Below, in pieces: positions 22,401 to 31,101 of a DNA stretch of 64,000 bases. The translations under genes and the position numbers were made by a program. The notes beneath the pieces are model-generated. The model was not told where the DNA came from. It saw nothing but the letters and a program-made list of their open reading frames with translations, and made no database searches. Source of the stretch: Costus lasius (taxonomy: Eukaryota; Streptophyta; Magnoliopsida; Zingiberales; Costaceae); the NCBI GenBank assembly GCA_027563935.2, contig CM050450.1:12073957-12137956 (forward strand). The letters run 5' to 3'. Every line of letters starts with the position of its first letter. The stretch's first letter is position 1.

Positions 22401-25400
22401 CGAGGTGCTGATGTTTTGAAGTCTACATGCTCATTAAACTTGGTGAGTCACCACCCTACCCCACACTTTTCTAATTAGGATTAAGATTAACACATGAATT
22501 AAAATAGGATACAGATAGATATAAGCTTTTTCTAAACCATATACTGCATAAATTAGCTATGACCATAATAAGCTACTCTGACCCTAAAGCTTAGGTTTTT
22601 TTGCTTTGTTGAATTCTTCTCCATTGCTAGTAGTGGTGATCTTTTGGTAATTTTCTTTGCATGATACCAAATGATATTAACATTTTGGCTTGTACGAGCA
22701 ATAAAATGCTAATCCTGATAAATTAAGAAAAAAAGAGTTTAGAGAACTTAATAGAGTATGAGAGAGATTTAAAGGTATTGAAAGAGACCAAAAGAATTAT
22801 GAGTAAAATGAGAGGGAAATAGAAGTTTATATAAAGCTCCCATGCATTTAACAATCAACTCTTTATTTTTTTGTTGTTGATACACACCAATCAGTGGAAT
22901 CGATAAGTCAATCTCTTCTTTTTAGAATCGGGTGGTCTGTGTATCGGTCCAAGCCCAAGCTTGGGCAGGTATAAATTGGCTATACCATTTGGCTCAGACT
23001 AGTTTTTAGTTCCTTAGTCGTAATAACCACTTATGTATTTGTCTTTAAGTACAGTATCACATTTCATAATACAGCGAGTAAGTAGTGATGTATTCTCAAA
23101 TCTCAAGTTATATTGGTATTGGTATAGGAGATGCACATAGTAAGCTAAAAGACAAAAAGAAAATATTATTGGTATTGGTATTGAGCCTTGAAGCTTGAAT
23201 ACCAGCTTGCGTCTTAATAGCTTTATCTCCGCACTTTTGGTATGGATCAAATGGAGGCTCTTTTGTGCACCGGTTGAATTCCTCATGCTTCTTGATGAGC
23301 ATTACTTCTCTATGGGAAACAATTCAAGATTCTCATAATTGTATATCTCAGCTGACACCTTGAGGCATTTGGAAACATTAAAATATTCAATAAGATGATG
23401 CTTAATGCAGGCTGCTCCTCCGCCTTTGAAGATATTGCAATTAATGCATTGTCAATAGTGGTGATCTTTTGGCATTTTTCACACGTGATGCTGGACGTGA
23501 TTAATATTATCTCTTCTGGTACCATAGAATGCTAGTTACAATTAACTAAGAAAAGAGAGTTTATAGAATTTAAGAGAGAATAAGAGAGTTTAGAAGAATT
23601 GAGAGAGATTGAATGAAGTGAGTGAAATAAGAGGGGAATAGGAGCTAGAGCTTCATTGAACTACCATTCTTTTTTTTTTCTGGTTGAATTACACTTAATT
23701 GCTTCTTTTGGCTAACCGATTGAACGAGTAATTGTACCGACTGGTGCTGCTGCCTTAATGTCAGTATTGGTGGTACCGACCCAAATCAGGTAAAAAAACC
23801 CATATGAAGTGGTATAAACCTGCTAATCGGCTAGAATAGGTATTGACTATAATATTGAAATAGAAGGAACTAAAATATTTTCCTGTCATAACGTCTCTTA
23901 TGAGGAGGCTTGATGGTAACAAAGGTGGAGAGAGAGCAACAGATGCCATAGGACCTGTTGAAGAGGTCCCTATGGACTATGTGTTTGTTGCCTGTCTGAT
24001 GGAGTGTGTGAGACTAGGAAGCAGAGGTGGCAAGTGAGTTGTAAAGTCTTGTCCGGAGACAAGGGCAGGAATGATGGAGTTATCAAAAGCAAGGAAGGCA
24101 ACAAGAACAAAGAATAGAATAGACATTTCAAACATCAAGGTTGGTGGCAAACTGATGCAATGTGAGATCATGGTTCTATAGGTCATAGACAACGAGCAAG
24201 AGGTGGAGGATCAAGAAGAGGAGGTAGCATAAATATCATTTTTGACAGGTGGGATAGTGGATGCATAAATGAAGAGTAGGGAGGCATGGTTACTGTGGCA
24301 ATGGGCACTAGCTTTGGTGCTGAGACAATGAAATTGCAAAGGTTTAGGGTGTGGCTGCTTGGAGGATGGTGTTTGCAAGGGCAAGGAAATGAGGAACAAA
24401 ACTGTTGAGGGAATGAGCTACTGAGGATGCTGAGGTAGTTACTAGAGGAGTCACAATGTTCGAGCAATTGGAAGAAGACGCCATTTACTAACAAAGAAGA
24501 AAAATAGAGAGAAAAAATATTTATGTTTTGTAGCGTTGAGAGAGAGAGATGCATTGGCTACCCAAGTAGTAACAATGAAAGATTGAGAGAAAAAGAAAAA
24601 AAATGTTTTTCTGAGAGAATTTTTTCTCTCATTATCTTTTTGCTGTCCAATGGCGGTGCAAGAGGAAATATATAAATAGCAGTAACAAATACGATGATAT
24701 GTGTCTATAGAGAAATGTTATAATGGAAAGATTATGTGGCGGTGAATGAGAAAATATATAAATAGTAGTAACACATGATGATAAAAAGGGATCTACAGGG
24801 AAACGTTATAATGAAAATTTTGATGAAGCTAGTGGTATTGCCATAGTGGTTGTTATGCCCCAAAATCTACCCGGAACCTGCGCCGGAAATCCCGGACCTC
24901 GGGACGCACAACACTGTACCTGTCAAATCAATCATGACAATTGAAAGGTACAGACTGAATAAAATAACATAACCAGAGGCCAGCCCGGCCTTAACTATCC
25001 AAAAACAATAATATTGACACAAGATCGGCGCAGCGGTCAACAAAATTAACAGCAACCGGACCGGCGCAGCGGTCGACAAACTAACAGATAACATGACCGG
25101 CGCAGCGATCAACAGAACCAACAGATACACGACCGGCGCAGCGGTCAACTGAACCAACAGATACACGACCGGCGCAGCGGTCAACAGAGTCCAACATAAC
25201 AAAAATATAATAAACAACAGACCAACAGATGCAAAACTAAACCGGACTGGTGGTCACCAAACTATCTATCTAATCTGCCCCCGAAGGAGCCGCGCCTGAA
25301 CCTCGAGGCAAAACAAAGGGGGTTAGCTGGAGGCTAAGTAGGGATACAACAAATCACATGGTGCATGATCAGAGTGTAAGGGTTTACCAGATTGCCACAA

Positions 25401-28400
25401 TAACTCTACATGTCCCGTATATCGTATAGTCAAACTCAAATACGTATCAATATACGTGTCCTCAGACAGATAAAACTGGGAGCTGGTACAGCAGTGGTCC
25501 ACGACCCGCAACTCTATAAATAGAGTGGTCCCTACTGATGGCTCCCCGAACAGTAGAGACGACTGTCCGTCGACAGCCCGCTAGTGTAGCGTCCTACACT
25601 CAGTACAACCCTTTATTGGGCTGATAACAGACCTCAAGCCCATAACATCGGACTCTCTCGGTCAGAGACGATCACACAGCGTCTCAACAGAAATCTCACA
25701 GGCAATACATCGAGGTACACTGAAGTATCTATCGCTAGACATTCAGCCCTCATACATACGTATAACATAACTCATACCAGCTATCTCTACAGACTAGCAT
25801 GCAATACCGATACTCATACCATGTGTCATACAGGCAGTATATGTCAACGGATAAAGACTAGAATAGAACAGGAATCAGAACAGTAATCAACAGTGATATC
25901 AACAACAAGAAGGTGCCGCTAATGTACACATGCGGTTGGCACCGTAACAAAGGAATGAGGTAGAATCCCTACCTCAAATGCAGACGTATAGAACAATATA
26001 GATCCAACCAGAAGTACGTAGTCAATCAACAGTTCCTAGCAGGTTAATCAAGGTATAAGTCCACAATATTCCATTTAATCCATTTTAATTGTAATTACTA
26101 GTTAACATGTTAATCCAAGTTCGTCAGGTATTTATGTCCAGATCCAGGTTCGGTTTACGCATGCATTCGTTTACTCGTATACGAAGGGGGTTCGGGTACT
26201 AACCTAGTTCGCAGCCTTGTGCGAACGCAAATACCACCGAGTCGTCGGATACATAAGAACCAGCCCGGAATACTTGAGTCGCCACACTGGCACGGATCCC
26301 AATGTTTGTCAGAACGTTCATCGGAGCTAGGTTCACCAGGAAGCCCGGTACACCGGAAATCAGAGAGCAAGTGTCGGCTGAGTTCTGTGCATTGCCGGAA
26401 TAGTAGCGCCGCCGCTACAGTGTCGCTGGAACAGTAACTCCGGCGACGGATCAGAACTTCCCGGTATGGAAAATGTCGCCGGCGTCGAGGGGATCCCAGT
26501 CGTACCGTCGGCTGTGTGAAAGGGCGTCTGGATTGCCGGGAATCGAGGGAGAGAAGGTGGCAGCGCCACCCATGCTTCACGCCGGAGCTGAGGGAGATGG
26601 CGCGCCGGAAACATGTCAGCAGGCGGCGAAAACATCCGCCGGAGGTGGTGGAGAGTTGTCAGGGGCGCTGGCGATGAGTTGAGCGCCAGATCTGAAGTTT
26701 TTGCTCATCCCGCCGCCGATCGCGTTCGTGTGATGGAAAGGGAAAGAGCTCGCCGGATTTTTGGCCGCCGGACGATGGAGACTCGTCGCCCCAAACCAGC
26801 GTTCAACTGCGGATGGAAGAGGGAGCGACGGGGAGTTAGAGCAGGCGGCTTCGCTCACCAGACGCAGTGAGAGGCGAGAACGAAGAAGCAAGCGATGTTG
26901 CGAGCCGTGCACGCATGACGGAGACGCGTGAAGCGGAGGCTTGCGTGAGATGGGGATTGGAGAGAAAGAGAAAAAGGTGGCGTGTAAGTGAAGCAGCGGC
27001 GGAAAGTAAATGTGGGGAGAGAGAGATGGAGCTTCGTACACCGAAATCAGATTTGATTCTGATTTCACATTTGTCGTTTAGCTCAAATGTTGACCACGGG
27101 TCAACGGGAAAAATCGGGGTGTAACAGTGGTCGTTTACCATATTTAACCTTCCATTACTTTAAGCTTTCGTATCTTCTAACAGCTATTAACACCCAGGGT
27201 ACTTTGAACCTTTAGAATATCCTTTACAACTCTAATGGACTCCCACTTGTATGGATGCTTTAACATACAATGAAACCATAATGATGACATCGTAAATGTA
27301 GTAGAACTGGAAAACCTTATACAAGTTTACTTTGGGACCATAGTTTCTCTTTGCGTGACTCAAGCTGGATAACTTGTAGTCTCATTTCTTGTTTTAACTG
27401 TAGATCATTTTATTTATGGTTTTATTTTCTTGTGTTCAGCTGAGTTTCTTGAGTTTTTTATGTTCAAATCTGAGTAGTTAAAGATTTCAGTGAACTTTTT
27501 ATTTCATGAATTGTTGAGTACATGATTTGTAAGTTACCAATTTTGTCCATTTTCATTTTAATTGATCTGCACGTATCCTAAAATTGTGGATGATTTTTTT
27601 ATTTAAAAAGAAAACAAACTCAAACGAGTTCGCTCGCAGCTGTCCGTTAAGGAAGCTTACTAGGCATGCCAAGCTGCAAAATGATATCTAAGGCCGAAAG
27701 AGAGTTTTGAGGGGTGTTTTTTGAGATGTTTAATCCCTTCATATTATTTTCTGGTTCTTGATCTGGAGGTTGGGTATTTGAGTTGTTCTCTTGTAGGATA
27801 TAGGTAGGCATATGCCTTTGTTATGAGCTATATTGTATATATTTCAAGTTCGTCATGTATCCCCTTGCTTTCTTGCACTAGAAAAGTTATATATTTTTTT
27901 CTTTATATCTCAGAAAAAAAAACCTTAAGGCTTTATTATGTTGGATGGAATCCACCATGGAAAGGATGAAAAATATAATGAATCGAGATGATTTTCCATC
28001 TAGATTCATAGATGACTTTTCATCTAGATTCATTACATTTTTCATCCTTTCCATGATGAATTCCATCCAATAGAATATAGTCTAAATGTACAAGGACGTC
28101 GTGTAAAATCTACTAAGCAGAAACTGTTAGGTGTTATAGACTTTGATACTGAAAATAAATCTGATCCTTTTCAGGTTGTTGAATTAGGTGGGACCCCAAC
28201 CATTGGAGACTGTGCAATGATACTCCGTGCTGCTATTCGAGCTCCTCTGCCATCGGCCTTTTTGACAATATTGCAGTCAACACATAGTCTTGGCTACGCA
28301 TTTGGGAGGTAATCCTATTCTTTGCTCAAGTCTGAGTTGAGTGTTTTTTGTATATTCTGTCAACATAGAATCGTGGATTAATTAAGTACCTGAATTCACT

Positions 28401-30180
28401 AATTTCCACCAATCAAGGTCTGGTAATAGACCTGGTTGTTTTATGCATGATCTAGTTCTTAGTTAGGGAGACATCTGATCCTCACTAAAGCCTCGTTTTC
28501 ATGTAGTATCATGCAATCATGAGAATTGGATCTGCTACTATTTTGCAGATTTTTTATTCTTTGATTGGTGTTTTATCATACGAAGGCAAGCACCACGACC
28601 AATGGATTCTAAATTTGAATAAGAATAGGCCATCAAATGCCACATGAACGCAGAATACACTTAGAATTCACATGCAGCATCTGATCAATTATTTGATCAG
28701 AGTAGGTACCGGTTATAAGCAGGCAGTTTGGTCAAGAATGTATTGACATAAATGACGTAGGCAAATAATCTTTTCCGTCAAAACAAGCAAATAAAACTGA
28801 TCAAGACACATCATATCATTCCTTTCCTGTAGTTTCTCTATTGGGCTACATGTTGGCCGAAAATTCTATAATACTATAAAAATATTGAAAGTTTTCAATT
28901 AACGTTAGGATGATTCCGTTCTTATTTATTCTGACCAAGAACTATTTGTAGGACAGAGAACTGCAGATCTTAAATTTGTGGACAATGTTTCATGTTTTTT
29001 GTATCATGGAGATTACTACTTTCTCAAGAATGCAGGGAAATTACCTTGTCTTTCTTTTCATTTCCGTTTCAGTTGTCAATTTGCGATGCTGTAAAAATAT
29101 TATGAACATATTCAGCTGAGAACGGTAGATGCCTGAGTTGGCATAAGGTATGTTCATGGGCAGTAGCCGTGCGAGAAGAGAAAAAGTGCTAAAATATTTT
29201 TAAAAAAAATTTAAGAGGATAGTAGGTAAGTTCCCGGCCTCAACCCCGACTGTCGCTTGTAGCAATAGCCAAATCCATCATCCTGTGGTTGAATAATAAT
29301 AACTGATAGGTCTATGTACGTTGTAAGCCTAGCCAGTTATCACTGATCTCTATGCGTGACCCTGGGGAGGACAATTTTGGTCTGTTTGAATGCTCGTTTC
29401 GTCAGACTATTACTGAATTGAGTACATTACATAAACAATCGTGTCGCTAGATAGCTCTAGCAATGAATATGTACAATTTCTTGATTCTTGCTAAGTTACT
29501 TAGAACACGAGGTCATGAGCTATAGAGTTTTTCTATTACTGGGTATGATTTGGAGTCGACACATAAAAAGAACCTAAATTCAGTGTAGTGAAAAATCCAT
29601 CTAGCCAAATTTAGTAGTGGGGAAGCTCGGGGTGCTTTCTGTTGATGTTGACTTCAGACCAGGATTGTAACTACAGCATAAAGCAACTCACTTATTTTAA
29701 AGATATTGTATAATTTCTGCAAAATTGATGAACCTAAGTTGTTCCAAACCTCTAATCTTATGCTTTCTCTTACCTGGCTAAACATATAAAATTCTTGAAT
29801 TTGGTATCAGCAACTCGCATTATGGACCTGTAGGGTTATTTCTCCATGATTCTGTTTTTAATTAGTCAACGGGACACTATGCATATTTAGGTCTTGATTT
29901 TTCTTCTGAGGTGAATGGCAAAGATGTTTGAACTATGGGACTAGTAAGTTTCTACACTCTTGGTTGGCACTTGTTAAAATCTCCTTTTCGTGATGGATCC
30001 AGCCCATTGTATGATGAAGTTATCCTGCTGTGTCTTGATCTTGGAGAAGTGGATGCAGCCATCGCAATTGTTGCAGATACAGAGACCACTGGAATCAAGG
30101 TTCCTGACGAGACCCTAGATAAAGTGCTGTCTGCTAGACAGGGCATTGAATCCACTTCAGAGGACTCAGTAAGCTCATGA
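1125..30180 (+). CDS. PTAC3: PTAC3 / PAP1, plastid transcriptionally active chromosome 3 (3' part, 9 exons)
   Basis: Nuclear gene for a chloroplast protein that associates with the plastid-encoded RNA polymerase (PEP-associated protein 1). Exons: 1125-1197, 3120-3197, 4309-4466, 17481-17649, 17921-18383, 18617-19000, 20107-20310, 28175-28308, 30003-30180. All junctions are GT..AG and the phases join without a break, giving about 612 codons ending in TGA at 30178. Landmarks in order: PPR-like helical repeats ([15 protein letters not shown], then [15 protein letters not shown]), a long conserved block beginning [13 protein letters not shown], a SAP DNA-binding motif ([17 protein letters not shown]), an acidic stretch, a W-rich block ([13 protein letters not shown]), and a C-terminal segment ([20 protein letters not shown]). 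The N-terminus with the transit peptide lies upstream of the window. Assignment rests on recalled family similarity over its whole length and is strong. No frameshift or lost splice site was seen, so the gene looks functional despite the TE load. Confidence 0.95.
1198..3119 (+). other. PTAC3 intron with one dispersed repeat copy
   Basis: AT-rich intron with no other exon seen. At about 1993-2217 there is a segment bounded by GGTTTTAAAA and TTTTAAAC that contains GTACCG-type motifs and several TTGGTACTGAT-like words. It matches the style of a repeat found at many other places in this window. Confidence 0.6.
3728..4094. repeat. Tandem duplication, 192-bp period, two near-identical copies
   Basis: Copy 1 starts at 3728 (CTTTGTATAATTTAGG) and runs to about 3904. 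Copy 2 starts at 3920 and runs to about 4094. The copies differ by only a small gap near CATCTTTTTAGC/CATTTTTTAGC. They lie in a PTAC3 intron, some 215 bp before the exon at 4309. The near identity suggests a recent local duplication or an assembly duplication. Confidence 0.9.
5169..6346 (-). mobile_element. LTR-like module 1 (minus orientation)
   Basis: Starts TGTCACGCCCCGGTCGG and ends CGGGCCTGACA. Read on the minus strand it has the U3-R-U5 order of an LTR, with an AATAAA signal (complement of 5786-5791) about 620 bp before the U5 end. The U5 side carries telomere-like AACCCTAACCCTAA (5351-5364), two TGACG-type sites (near 5455 and 5474) and a perfect inverted repeat of two W-boxes with 10-bp arms (5514-5534). 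The left flank CTAGG is intact. At the right end only CT of the spacer remains. Confidence 0.6.
6349..7880 (+). mobile_element. LTR-like module 2 with duplicated U3 region
   Basis: Plus orientation, ending CCGGGGTGTGACA followed by CTAGG. The first 321 bp (6349-6669) and the next stretch (6679-7005) are a tandem duplication with a 330-bp period. Both copies run from CTGGAACTTGGGC to CCCTATAAGATCGA, so the duplicated unit is essentially a whole U3 with its TATA box (CTATAAG at 6657 and 6995). The inner copy keeps an intact terminus TGTCAGGCCC at 6670, while the outer copy has lost its first bases. AATAAA lies at 7186-7191. The U5 side has TTAGGGTTAGGG (near 7697) and TTGAC motifs. Confidence 0.6.
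7886..9034 (+). mobile_element. LTR-like module 3 (plus orientation, both ends intact)
   Basis: Starts TGTTAGGCCCTGG, ends CCGGGGCGTGACA, with CTAGG on both sides (7881-7885, 9035-9039), 1149 bp. This is the cleanest module of the array. An AAATAAG poly(A)-like signal lies near 8379. TTAGGGTTAGGG occurs near 8857, and GATTTTGACTGGTCAA (paired W-boxes) near 8786. The last about 120 bp (GGAAACCCTAGGG, CGGATAAGCGCTG) closely match the reverse complement of the start of module 1, while the middle is poorly alike. Confidence 0.65.
9040..10383 (+). mobile_element. LTR-like module 4 (plus orientation, 3' end truncated)
   Basis: Starts TGTCAGGCCTGGG right after CTAGG. A TATA-like TATATA lies at 9477-9482 and AATAAA at 9809-9814. 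The U5 side carries a dense group of TGACG sites (GACGTCAGCC near 10105, TGACGTAAGCGG near 10127, TGACGTCACG near 10182) and paired W-boxes (GATTTTGACC/GGTCAAAATT, 10211-10234). The terminus is cut to TTCCGACCG, so about ten bases including TGACA and the C of CTAGG are missing before the next module. Confidence 0.55.
10388..11480 (-). mobile_element. LTR-like module 5 (minus orientation)
   Basis: Starts TGTCATGCCCCGG and ends CAGGGCCTGACA, followed by CTAGG (11481-11485), 1093 bp. It faces module 4 tail to tail, so the U5 sides of modules 4 and 5 adjoin. Telomere-like AAACCCTAA words lie near 10482 and 10519, and GGCGTCAGCC near 10624. It is less similar to the other modules in its terminal block: the stretch after CCCCGG reads CTTATGGTAGTCC where the others have GTCGG. 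Confidence 0.55.
11486..11851 (+). other. AT-rich intron between module array and copia element
   Basis: Plain PTAC3 intron sequence with no gene or motif that I recognise. It ends in the ATATT target copy of the copia insertion. Confidence 0.6.
11857..11995 (+). repeat. 5' LTR of the copia element
   Basis: 139 bp, TG..CA ends, TATA box TATAAATA at 11926-11933. It differs from the 3' LTR at six positions, five of them in the first half. Confidence 0.95.
12496..13602 (+). pseudogene. copia gag and protease start (broken by two in-frame stops)
   Basis: The frame starts at ATG 12496 ([12 protein letters not shown]) and shows the copia-type gag fold ([14 protein letters not shown]), then SLQEYYSLL, an RG-rich stretch ([14 protein letters not shown]) and a zinc knuckle [14 protein letters not shown] of CX2CX4HX4C form. 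The protease motif [10 protein letters not shown] begins near 13517. In-frame stops TAA at 12808 and TGA near 12910 interrupt gag, and the frame closes with a stop at 13600 soon after the protease motif. It cannot give a full gag product. Confidence 0.9.
13603..16574 (+). pseudogene. copia integrase-RT-RNase H region (frameshifted, RT active site altered)
   Basis: After a broken protease segment there is the gag-pre-integrase part ([19 protein letters not shown]), then the integrase DDE residues in [18 protein letters not shown] and [12 protein letters not shown]. The reading frame changes near 14880. RT follows ([12 protein letters not shown]) with the catalytic box reading YVDN at 15606-15617 where the family has YVDD. 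RNase H follows ([32 protein letters not shown], and [16 protein letters not shown], the last normally HERTKHIE). Extra stops lie at 14137, 15246 and 15352. The changed catalytic Asp and the frame breaks make this copy inactive on its own. Confidence 0.92.
16569..16707 (+). repeat. 3' LTR of the copia element
   Basis: 139 bp, starts TGTTGAATGTGG, ends CTTTCTACA, TATAAATA at 16638-16645. It is followed by the target duplication ATATT. Confidence 0.95.
16713..17480 (+). other. AT-rich intron end before PTAC3 exon at 17481
   Basis: Intron sequence with T and A runs. Nothing beyond a fragment of GGTACC-type repeat near 16800-16880 was recognised. The acceptor is GTAACCAG ending at 17480. Confidence 0.6.
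17481..20310 (+). CDS. PTAC3: PTAC3 exons d-g (conserved core with SAP motif)
   Basis: Exons 17481-17649, 17921-18383, 18617-19000 and 20107-20310. The first two carry [16 protein letters not shown], then [20 protein letters not shown]. The SAP motif ([16 protein letters not shown] to [11 protein letters not shown]) is encoded at about 18215-18335; SAP is a helix-turn-helix that binds AT-rich DNA. The exon at 18617 gives [20 protein letters not shown] and a strongly acidic run ([14 protein letters not shown]), ending in a basic patch [11 protein letters not shown]. The exon at 20107 gives [20 protein letters not shown] and [14 protein letters not shown]. The introns are short except 19001-20106, which is AT-rich with a GGTACC-type repeat fragment near 19770-19890. 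Confidence 0.95.
19001..20106 (+). other. PTAC3 intron, AT-rich
   Basis: GTATTC donor at 19001 and GTAG acceptor ending at 20106. There is no ORF of note. Around 19770-19890 lies a fragment of the dispersed ACCGGT/GGTACC repeat type. Confidence 0.6.
20450..22545. repeat. Diverged direct repeat pair A (20450-20900 and 22075-22545)
   Basis: Both copies run through the same word order: a GGTAC/CCGACT start, a T/A homopolymer patch, AATATGCTTA(G/A)(G/A)GATG, TTTTTGATATATTGAT(A/T)CATACCTT, GCCCAC(A/G)TTTG, (G/T)(C/T)(C/A)TATTAAA-like words, and ATAGATATAAGCT. The offset is about 1.6 kb. The copies are clearly old. The intervening 20900-22070 holds another ACCGGT-type repeat (21110-21430). Confidence 0.65.
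22628..23800. repeat. Diverged direct repeat pair B (22628-22985 and 23455-23800)
   Basis: Both copies start AGTGGTGATCTTTTGG and continue through an AATGCTA word, a purine-rich GAGAGATT/TAAGAGAG stretch, a poly-T patch and a final GGTACCGAC or GTATCGGTCC block. Offset is about 0.83 kb. Together with pair A this suggests an element family that duplicated locally in this intron. Confidence 0.6.
24344..24484 (-). CDS. Possible small ORF or gene relic (46 codons)
   Basis: Minus strand ATG at 24484 in a good plant start context (AAATGGCG), encoding [20 protein letters not shown] and ending at TAA 24344. I do not recognise the product. Upstream on the minus strand are two TATTTATATATTT boxes (complement of about 24668-24680 and 24752-24765) and a TC-rich leader, the look of a plant promoter and 5' UTR. 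Overlapping minus-strand ORFs in other frames (24183-24554, 23977-24192) may show that the original gene is frameshifted. It could equally be chance in an intron. Confidence 0.2.
   Translation of the reverse strand: MASSSNCSNIVTPLVTTSASSVAHSLNSFVPHFLALANTILQAATP
24651..24820. repeat. Tandem duplication, about 85-bp unit, two copies, each with a TATA-like word
   Basis: Units start GGCGGTGCAAGAGGAAATAT and GGCGGTGAATGAGAAAATAT. Each contains ATATATAAATAG and a GAAA(T/C)GTTATAATG word. They lie just upstream of the solo LTR. Confidence 0.75.
24851..27126 (-). mobile_element. Solo LTR, 2.3 kb, with GTGGT target duplication
   Basis: Starts TGTTATGCCCC and ends GGGGTGTAACA, with identical 5-bp flanks GTGGT (24846-24850, 27127-27131). 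TG..CA ends and a 5-bp duplication without any internal coding domain indicate a solo LTR, most likely of a Ty3/gypsy element; gypsy LTRs often end in TGT(A/T)ACRCCCC-type inverted termini. I infer minus orientation from an AATAAA signal read on the minus strand near 25611 and from resemblance of the left end to module 1 of the array. It contains a 36-bp minisatellite and a GC-rich CpG-rich stretch at 26380-27010 whose ORFs are not protein-like. Confidence 0.7.
25023..25202. repeat. 36-bp minisatellite, 5 units, inside the solo LTR
   Basis: Units start exactly every 36 bases at 25023, 25059, 25095, 25131 and 25167 with GA(C/T)CGGCGCAGCG(G/A)TC, followed by an AACAGAACCAACAGATACAC-type tail. 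The last three are nearly identical. Because 36 is divisible by three, a minus-strand ORF stays open through it, which is not evidence of coding. Confidence 0.95.
27929..28082. mobile_element. Tourist-like (PIF/Harbinger) MITE, 154 bp
   Basis: Imperfect inverted repeat: one end GGCTTTATTATGTTGGATGG, the other (reverse complement) GACTATATTCTATTGGATGG. Arms continue through ATGGAAAGGATGAAAAAT and pair over most of the element. TAA flanks both ends (27926-27928, 28083-28085), the 3-bp target of PIF/Harbinger elements. It sits 92 bp before the acceptor of the PTAC3 exon at 28175. Confidence 0.7.
28175..30180 (+). CDS. PTAC3: PTAC3 last two exons and stop
   Basis: Exon 28175-28308 encodes [19 protein letters not shown] to [10 protein letters not shown] and ends AG before GTAATCC. 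Exon 30003-30180 resumes the split Ser codon (AG|C) with [20 protein letters not shown], then [10 protein letters not shown], and ends SVSS before TGA. The intron between them (28309-30002) is AT-rich and holds nothing that I recognise. Confidence 0.93.
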
Positions 30181-31101
30181 TTAGTTATCTTGGAAGACCC
30201 ATGCAAAGATGTTGAATCCAACAGAAATAAGATGTAATCCTGTTGGAAGATTTGTTAAAGCTTTCTCAATTAGAAATCAGGATCAGCATAGCGTCAGCTT
30301 TTTGGGGAGCAGTTCTTAACCCATTTTTCGTTAACAATTCTTCATGGTGGAAGAGCTTCCGGATGCGGTTTGCTGCAGGGTAAGGAGGTTACTTTCTCTG
30401 CTGCTGTTTTAAGAGTTGTCAACATCATAGATTTAATAGGTGGTGACAAACAGGAGCGAGTTGAGAACGACACGAGTTTCTGGAACATATAGTGAGTCAT
30501 TGATCATATGCTTTTAGATTGCCATTCAATCGATGTTTTTAGGATGTTTCCTTGACCATGCTCAATGCTTATATTTTGGTTTTGTTAATGGAACTAAATC
30601 CTGAAAGTCTGATTCAGGATGGGCCCTGAACTCTGAATCTGTAATCTCAATTTACATAGCCTCTGATTGGCCGAGCTGTGCATGCTGGCGTCCAGTTGTA
30701 ACTATGTGCAATCAATTATAGCAGATAAATTATTTGGGTCAAACCATTAGTTAACCGATTAAACTATTTATTAATTAAAAATTTATAAATTAATTATATT
30801 TTTTAATTATTACTCATAATCTTTATATATTTAATATTTAATATTTATTATTTATTATTTTTATTTTATTAGTTATTAACTCAACTTTAGTGAGTCATGG
30901 CCTTGATTTTTTATTGTTTTGGTTAGGAATTTAAATTTAGTTAATAGTTATTATTTAATACTTATTATATAAATAATTAAATATAAAATAGTAGGCTTGG
31001 CCCCTAGCTCACTAATACTTTCTTTTTTCTTTTTTTCCATTTTACATTAGCTTATAATTAAACAATTGGTTAGTCGAAGTTATTCATTTATTAACTGTAT
31101 C
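30181..31101 (+). other. PTAC3 3' UTR and intergenic start
   Basis: The first few hundred bases are of mixed composition and probably contain the 3' UTR; no single clear poly(A) signal stands out. From about 30720 the sequence is very AT-rich with ATTAATTA and TATTTA words up to the terminus of the foldback element. Confidence 0.5.

Larger units (their letters stand above)
20311..28174 (+). other. 7.9-kb PTAC3 intron with diverged repeats, solo LTR and MITE
   Basis: Donor GTGTGT at 20311, acceptor TTTTCAG ending at 28174. Contents: diverged direct repeats (20450-23800), an AT-rich tract with a weak promoter-like duplication on the minus strand (24344-24820), a solo LTR (24851-27126), plain intron (27132-27925), and a Tourist-like MITE 92 bp from the acceptor. 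The exons on either side join in frame (CAAAAG|GTTGTT). Confidence 0.85.

Noticed and set aside
24867..25217. Minus-strand ORF with a 12-residue repeat ([14 protein letters not shown])
   Set aside because: It is the translation of a 36-bp non-coding minisatellite in a solo LTR; the period is a multiple of three, so the frame stays open by chance.
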